From Opisthocomus hoazin (taxonomy: Eukaryota; Chordata; Aves; Opisthocomiformes; Opisthocomidae), in the NCBI RefSeq assembly GCF_030867145.1, contig NC_134414.1, positions 21,098,518 through 21,162,517 on the forward strand: a DNA stretch of 64,000 nt, written 5' to 3'. The translations under genes and the position numbers were made by a program. The notes beneath the pieces are model-generated. The model saw nothing but the letters and a program-made list of their open reading frames with translations. It was not told the origin of the DNA and did not search any database. Positions 59,701-64,000 of the stretch are shown here, one piece after another (positions within the stretch are counted from its first letter, which is position 1; each line of letters starts with the position of its first letter).

Positions 59701-62241
59701 CAAGGGAACAGAGGTAAAAATCCCATCAAGGAATGTAAGAGTACCGATTTCCCATTAAGGAGTAAGGGAGTACTGATTTCCCACAAATCAAAACCCACAA
59801 AATAAAGAATTGACGTCAGAAACCTTCCACAGTCACAGAAACAGCGAAGTATTCAAAGCAGTACCTTGCTCCAAATAATAGTCATTACCAGTTGCTTTAG
59901 AAGATGCACAAAAGCCAGTCATCAGGACAGTTCACTTTCTAAAAATCTGGCCACAAGAAAAGTGTCTTGCTAACTCCTGTCTGCTGGCACTTTCCTTCAG
60001 GTCAAAGAACAAGGTTTTGTATTGCCTACAAAGTCATCATGTGTCTCTTATAAGAATTTGACCCAATTCCTCTGGCTGCTGGTTAGCGCTTGGCTTTCTG
60101 GCATTTTATGACTGTAAGTTCCATCCAATAAATGGCACCAAATGCGCCCAAAGTATTTTGTCTTCTCAGCAGAAAACAGATTACTGCAGTTTAACCTGCT
60201 CCCAAACCATCAGGTCCCCTTGGATCATCTCACTGTCCTCACTAGCAGCAACTACTCATACCCATGCTACGTGATCTAAGTGACACCTACTGATAACGCT
60301 TCATCAGTACCGAATGACGTCCAACAGTCCTACCTTCCTTTGTGTCTAAACCAGTGTAACACCACACCACTCCTCTCACCTACAATAATTTAGTTCTCTT
60401 AGTCTTCTTGAGATAAAAATTTTTGTTGAAAGTTTAGAAACTTCTGTAAACACAATATACACCCTTTCTTCTTTAAGGACACTTTGGCTGACATAAAAAA
60501 AAATATAGTAGAAAAGAGGTGTCACACCCATCCTCCTGAGACTCTGTGCTAGCTTGCAGACAAACATAAGCAAAAGCAAAGTCTAGAGTCTAACTCCAAC
60601 CAAGAAGAACCAGTTGTCACCAGCAGAAAATAAAATGTCAAGGGAGGCCAACTTCATGAAGCAATTCCCAGATTCTATTTCTCAACAGTCTAAGCTGCTT
60701 CTTTAAAAGTTTCCTCCCTTTCACTGTTATTTTTCATGTTTTGGATTTCTCCTGCAGGCACATATGAAATGAGGTAACTCCTGAAGTATAAAGGAGAAGA
60801 GCTGGCTTTCATTTGACTGCCAGTAGGTATGTGACCTTTCTTTCCCTTGGTTGGTTAACTGTAGGCTCCAGAAAACAGACTGGTGCTGGCAATTTCTCAA
60901 ACACAGCATCTTGCAGATATTTTACCTTAAAAACCTGCCACAAACCTACATCACAGCAATTTACTAAATTCATTCTAGGACCAGGTGACCTTCATGGTAC
61001 CCTGACAAACTCATCTCCTCTCTAGTTAGGTTTGCTGATTTTTCTTACAGGAGCCAGGAGTGAAAGACTGAAATGTACTGACCATTAATAATTATTTTCA
61101 GGCTACAGCAGTCAGGCATAAACATGCCTACTTATAAAACAGTTGATTTTCTTCTAGCTTACAAGAACAGCAATAGGAATAAATCCATTATAGACACAGC
61201 GCTGTAAATAACTTATGTTTTATAGCTGAATATAAATAGCAGGACAGAAACTCCTGAAAGACAAACAAGTCTGACTATTATTATTAATAATGAATGTTTT
61301 GCCTTACATAGAAGTTTTCAATCTGATGGATTTCAGAGTGTTCCATAGTACAAGCACAAGAAAGAATCAGACTATTCTCGAACACAGGAGAGCAGATAGC
61401 ACTGTGCACACCTCTCAAAGATTTCTTTTGGGTAGAAATAACAGGAAGTTTGACCCTTGCAAAAAAGTCTTTGAAATATTTGCAATAAAACCTATCTCTT
61501 GGTTCATACTTGTATGTGCTTCACGTCTCCCTGATAGGAAGGGAGGGAAAGTAAAACTGGGCTAAGCATAGACTGTGAGACAGGGAAGGTGATGAGAACA
61601 TCAGCAAGAATGATGTCAGAACTGTCTAACAGTGAAAAAAAGGGAGCGAGAGAAAGGCCAGAAATCTGCGCTGAAGTTGAGACTCCCCCATGAATTTTAT
61701 GTTGGCATATTTACTGGGCCTACGCACAGAGACAGCGGTGGGACAGCCAAACGTGACATCATTCACAAGTGAGCCACACCACCAGGGCAAAGAGGACTGA
61801 AGAGGATATATGAAAAGTAGTACTGCGCATGGAGATTTCAGGGATGTATACAGAGCATTCCCCACCCACCAATTGAAAAACTTGTTGGAAACATTCAAAC
61901 TGCCCAAACATTTTCCTTTTTAATAAGCTTATTCAACAACAACAACAAAAAAGCTAGCACATCCACTACAATTTTTCAACCCACTGCACCTACTACTGTG
62001 TTTTTTTTTTTATGAACATCTTTTGACTTGCAAAGTAAAAGTGGCTTTGAAAAAAGAAAAAAGGTTAATGCACATAGTGAATGGATGTGAAAACCTAACA
62101 CAACTGGTAATTGATCTTGGCTCAGGAAACAGCTTTCTGTTCTTGGCAGTCTTCCCATGGCTGAAGCTCCAACATGCTACAACTGCACGATGGAACAGAC
62201 ACTAGTATCAATGAAAACAAATGACAGTAGCTACTACTTAC
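53983..62241. other. ALKBH8 intron, right part
   Basis: Long intron between the SAM motif I exon and the next methyltransferase exon. Apart from A30 at 56.7 kb I see no repeat, RNA gene or additional exon; the 62,242 and 51,889 ends already join in phase, so no exon is required here. Confidence 0.6.
56704..56733 (+). repeat. Poly(A) tract of 30
   Basis: Uninterrupted A30 in ALKBH8 intron. No retroposed gene or SINE body is recognisable upstream; treated as a simple repeat. Confidence 0.9.
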
Positions 62242-62507
62242 CATGTACAAATCCTTGTTGATGCCTAGATATTTCCCATTACCACAACCAACATCAGCCA
62301 CTACTGACCCTTTTGGTAGGGACCTGAGAAACTCTACAATCTGGGGCCATGGGCTATGTCTGGTACTGCTGAAGTGTGTGGCAATCTCTTCGTACACCTT
62401 GTGTACATATTCTTGCTCCAGCTTCGATGCCTCTATCTCACTGTGCGGAAATGAAGGTTGTACCTGTCTCTGCTGTCCTTTCTGGCTGTCACAGACAGAT
62501 GGGTAAA
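62242..62507 (-). CDS. ALKBH8: ALKBH8-like, exon with methyltransferase SAM motif I
   Basis: 266 bp; enters in phase 1 (completes a split codon) and leaves in phase 0 with donor GTAAGT at 62,241-62,236. Acceptor ATCTAG at 62,513-62,508. Encodes [16 protein letters not shown], then [40 protein letters not shown] and the SAM-binding glycine motif [16 protein letters not shown]. It bridges the oxygenase C-terminal cysteine region (CNC...CD, a zinc-binding feature of ALKBH8) and the methyltransferase domain. Confidence 0.95.
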
Positions 62508-63338
62508 CTAGATACAGCAACAGATACACAAACAACAAAATCTTTAAAAGTCATTCCTTGTTGGTTAAACTTATTTAGCAAAATAAAATTAGAAGTGAAA
62601 TACTAAAATGCAAGAAATCCTTCATTCCTCCTTGACTTTTTAAAAACTGAAATGCAGGTCAAGCTGCAGAAGTGTCTGATGACCTTAAAATAAGGAAGCT
62701 GCCCATGTGTATTAGAGGCCATTTGCAGTGATCATTCACCCTGCTATGTTAACAAGGTTTATGCTTTCAAAACTGAGAAAGTGTCTCTAATATCAAAGAT
62801 CATTACATCATTGCAGTTCAGCCTCTGAAATTCTGTTCTGAGGGCACAAATGGACTTCAATTCCATGTAATCATTGAGCCACCAATCTATTATTAGCTGT
62901 ACTGCCCTAAGGCACTGACACAGCTCTGTCACTGCAGATCTGACTGCTTCTCCTTCTCTAATGGACTTATTTTCACAAAATTACAGTCCAGTTCAAATGA
63001 AAAACAACCAAAACTGACAGGAACCTGAAGAACAGTAGCTACTTTTATTCTGTTACATTATTCCAGCACTTGAGGTCCCAATGAAATGCAAGATTCCAGA
63101 TTGCTTGCCTAGCTCTGGAGCAAGCCAAATGCCTTCCCATACGGGAGAAACTCCAGCAACCACATGGGTGCAACCGACTCAAGCCATACAGTATGCCTAA
63201 CCCTGAACCATTCAGGAATTAGGATCCCAGGACTTCCAAAACTACCCAAAAGGATAAACCAGTTGGCTCAAAAAAGAAATGCTTACATATTGGTGATAAA
63301 TCACAATTTTGACTTGAAGATCACCTCAAGTCACTTAC

Positions 63339-63493
63339 TGCAATTGCAAGGGCTTCTCCTCACTTTCCTGAATGTAAATGATGTCCTTGTTTCCCTTCGA
63401 TGTAGTGTTAAATCTCCAGCACCAGCAGTGATTGTTCCAACTCTTTGCCCAAGCTCAGACGCTTGAATGACATCATATTTCCGGGGTGTAATC
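63339..63493 (-). CDS. ALKBH8: ALKBH8-like, exon at the end of the AlkB oxygenase domain
   Basis: 155 bp, phase 2 entry (last base of a split codon) and one base over at the end; acceptor TTTTAG, donor GTAAGT at 63,338-63,333. Encodes [40 protein letters not shown] and RSPCNC. The R-x-S-x-T-F-R pattern is the AlkB-family motif whose arginines hold 2-oxoglutarate and the substrate side. The split codon and downstream phase agree with the next exon. Upstream exons (RNA-recognition motif, iron-binding residues) lie beyond 64,000. Confidence 0.93.
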
Positions 63494-64000
63494 CTAAAAC
63501 AAAGTAACATAAAATAAAAAAATAATTCAATTCACATCAGGAAAAAAAATATCAACTCTCCTTTGTAAAAAGGCAATTCTTAAACACTGTGACAAGTGTG
63601 ATGACAACATGCTATTTAATGTACTGCTGCTTCTCAGTTTTCAACTTATTCAATTTCAGAGAAAAAAAAAAAAGGAGCTGACATAAATTAGTGACGTTAA
63701 TTAGAGTGTTATTTAATTGCAAGCAACTACATTTCCCTTCCCTCCCTTCCTTTCCTTCCATAAAGTTTGGTTGTTTATTTTTCTGGGATTTATATTTTTT
63801 ATAAATTCACTTTACTTAAAAAAATATATTTGTTAATATACACTACTAAAAACGGTGGCTATGGGTACAAAAGCATAGAACTGGCTGAGCTCTACACCAG
63901 TAGATTGAAGTTTCTTGTTATAAAGGGGCCTCTCCAATGAGCTCTGCTTTGCAACAGAATTGCTTTTCTATTCCTTGACAACAGAAGATGCAAAGAATGT

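Overview
This window is vertebrate nuclear DNA, almost certainly from a bird. It carries many CR1 LINE fragments with the 3' end typical of avian CR1, long avian-type ERV LTRs, a compact intergenic space, and two split genes in the tail-to-head order CWF19L2 - ALKBH8, both read from the minus strand. The species cannot be fixed from what I can see. Exons were placed from splice signals, phase agreement and family motifs; no alignment was run.

Layout. 1-24,764 is the 5' part of a CWF19L2-like gene (minus strand): exon 1 sits in a CpG island at about 24.5-25.0 kb, a 20-kb intron 1 follows, then three small in-phase exons at 4.3, 3.5 and 2.0 kb; the rest of the gene lies off the left edge. Intron 1 holds a 6.8-kb endogenous retrovirus (8,324-15,081, antisense to the host gene), a 1.1-kb solo LTR and several CR1 copies. 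25-50 kb is intergenic: a second, inverted copy of the same LTR family nested in a CR1, an older LTR, more CR1 pieces, and no convincing gene. 50,155-63,493 is the 3' half of an ALKBH8-like gene (minus strand): the end of the AlkB oxygenase domain, the linker, the SAM-dependent methyltransferase domain and the stop codon. Its 10-kb intron contains an antisense solo LTR with a perfect 6-bp target duplication and a fairly young CR1.

The most unusual object is the endogenous retrovirus. Its gag-dUTPase/protease-pol half is betaretrovirus-like, whereas its env transmembrane subunit is of the covalent C-x6-C-C type seen in avian alpharetroviruses. A G-GGA-AAC heptamer lies in exactly the right frame for gag-pro frameshifting. 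The 5' LTR has lost its promoter half, R, U5 and the primer-binding site. Pol is riddled with stops and frameshifts and the env surface part is broken, but gag, the overlapping protease frame and the transmembrane frame are all open. That contrast deserves a selection test.

Other observations: the two LTR copies are inverted repeats flanking the CWF19L2 promoter, and the CpG island carries a near-perfect 26-bp-arm GC palindrome.
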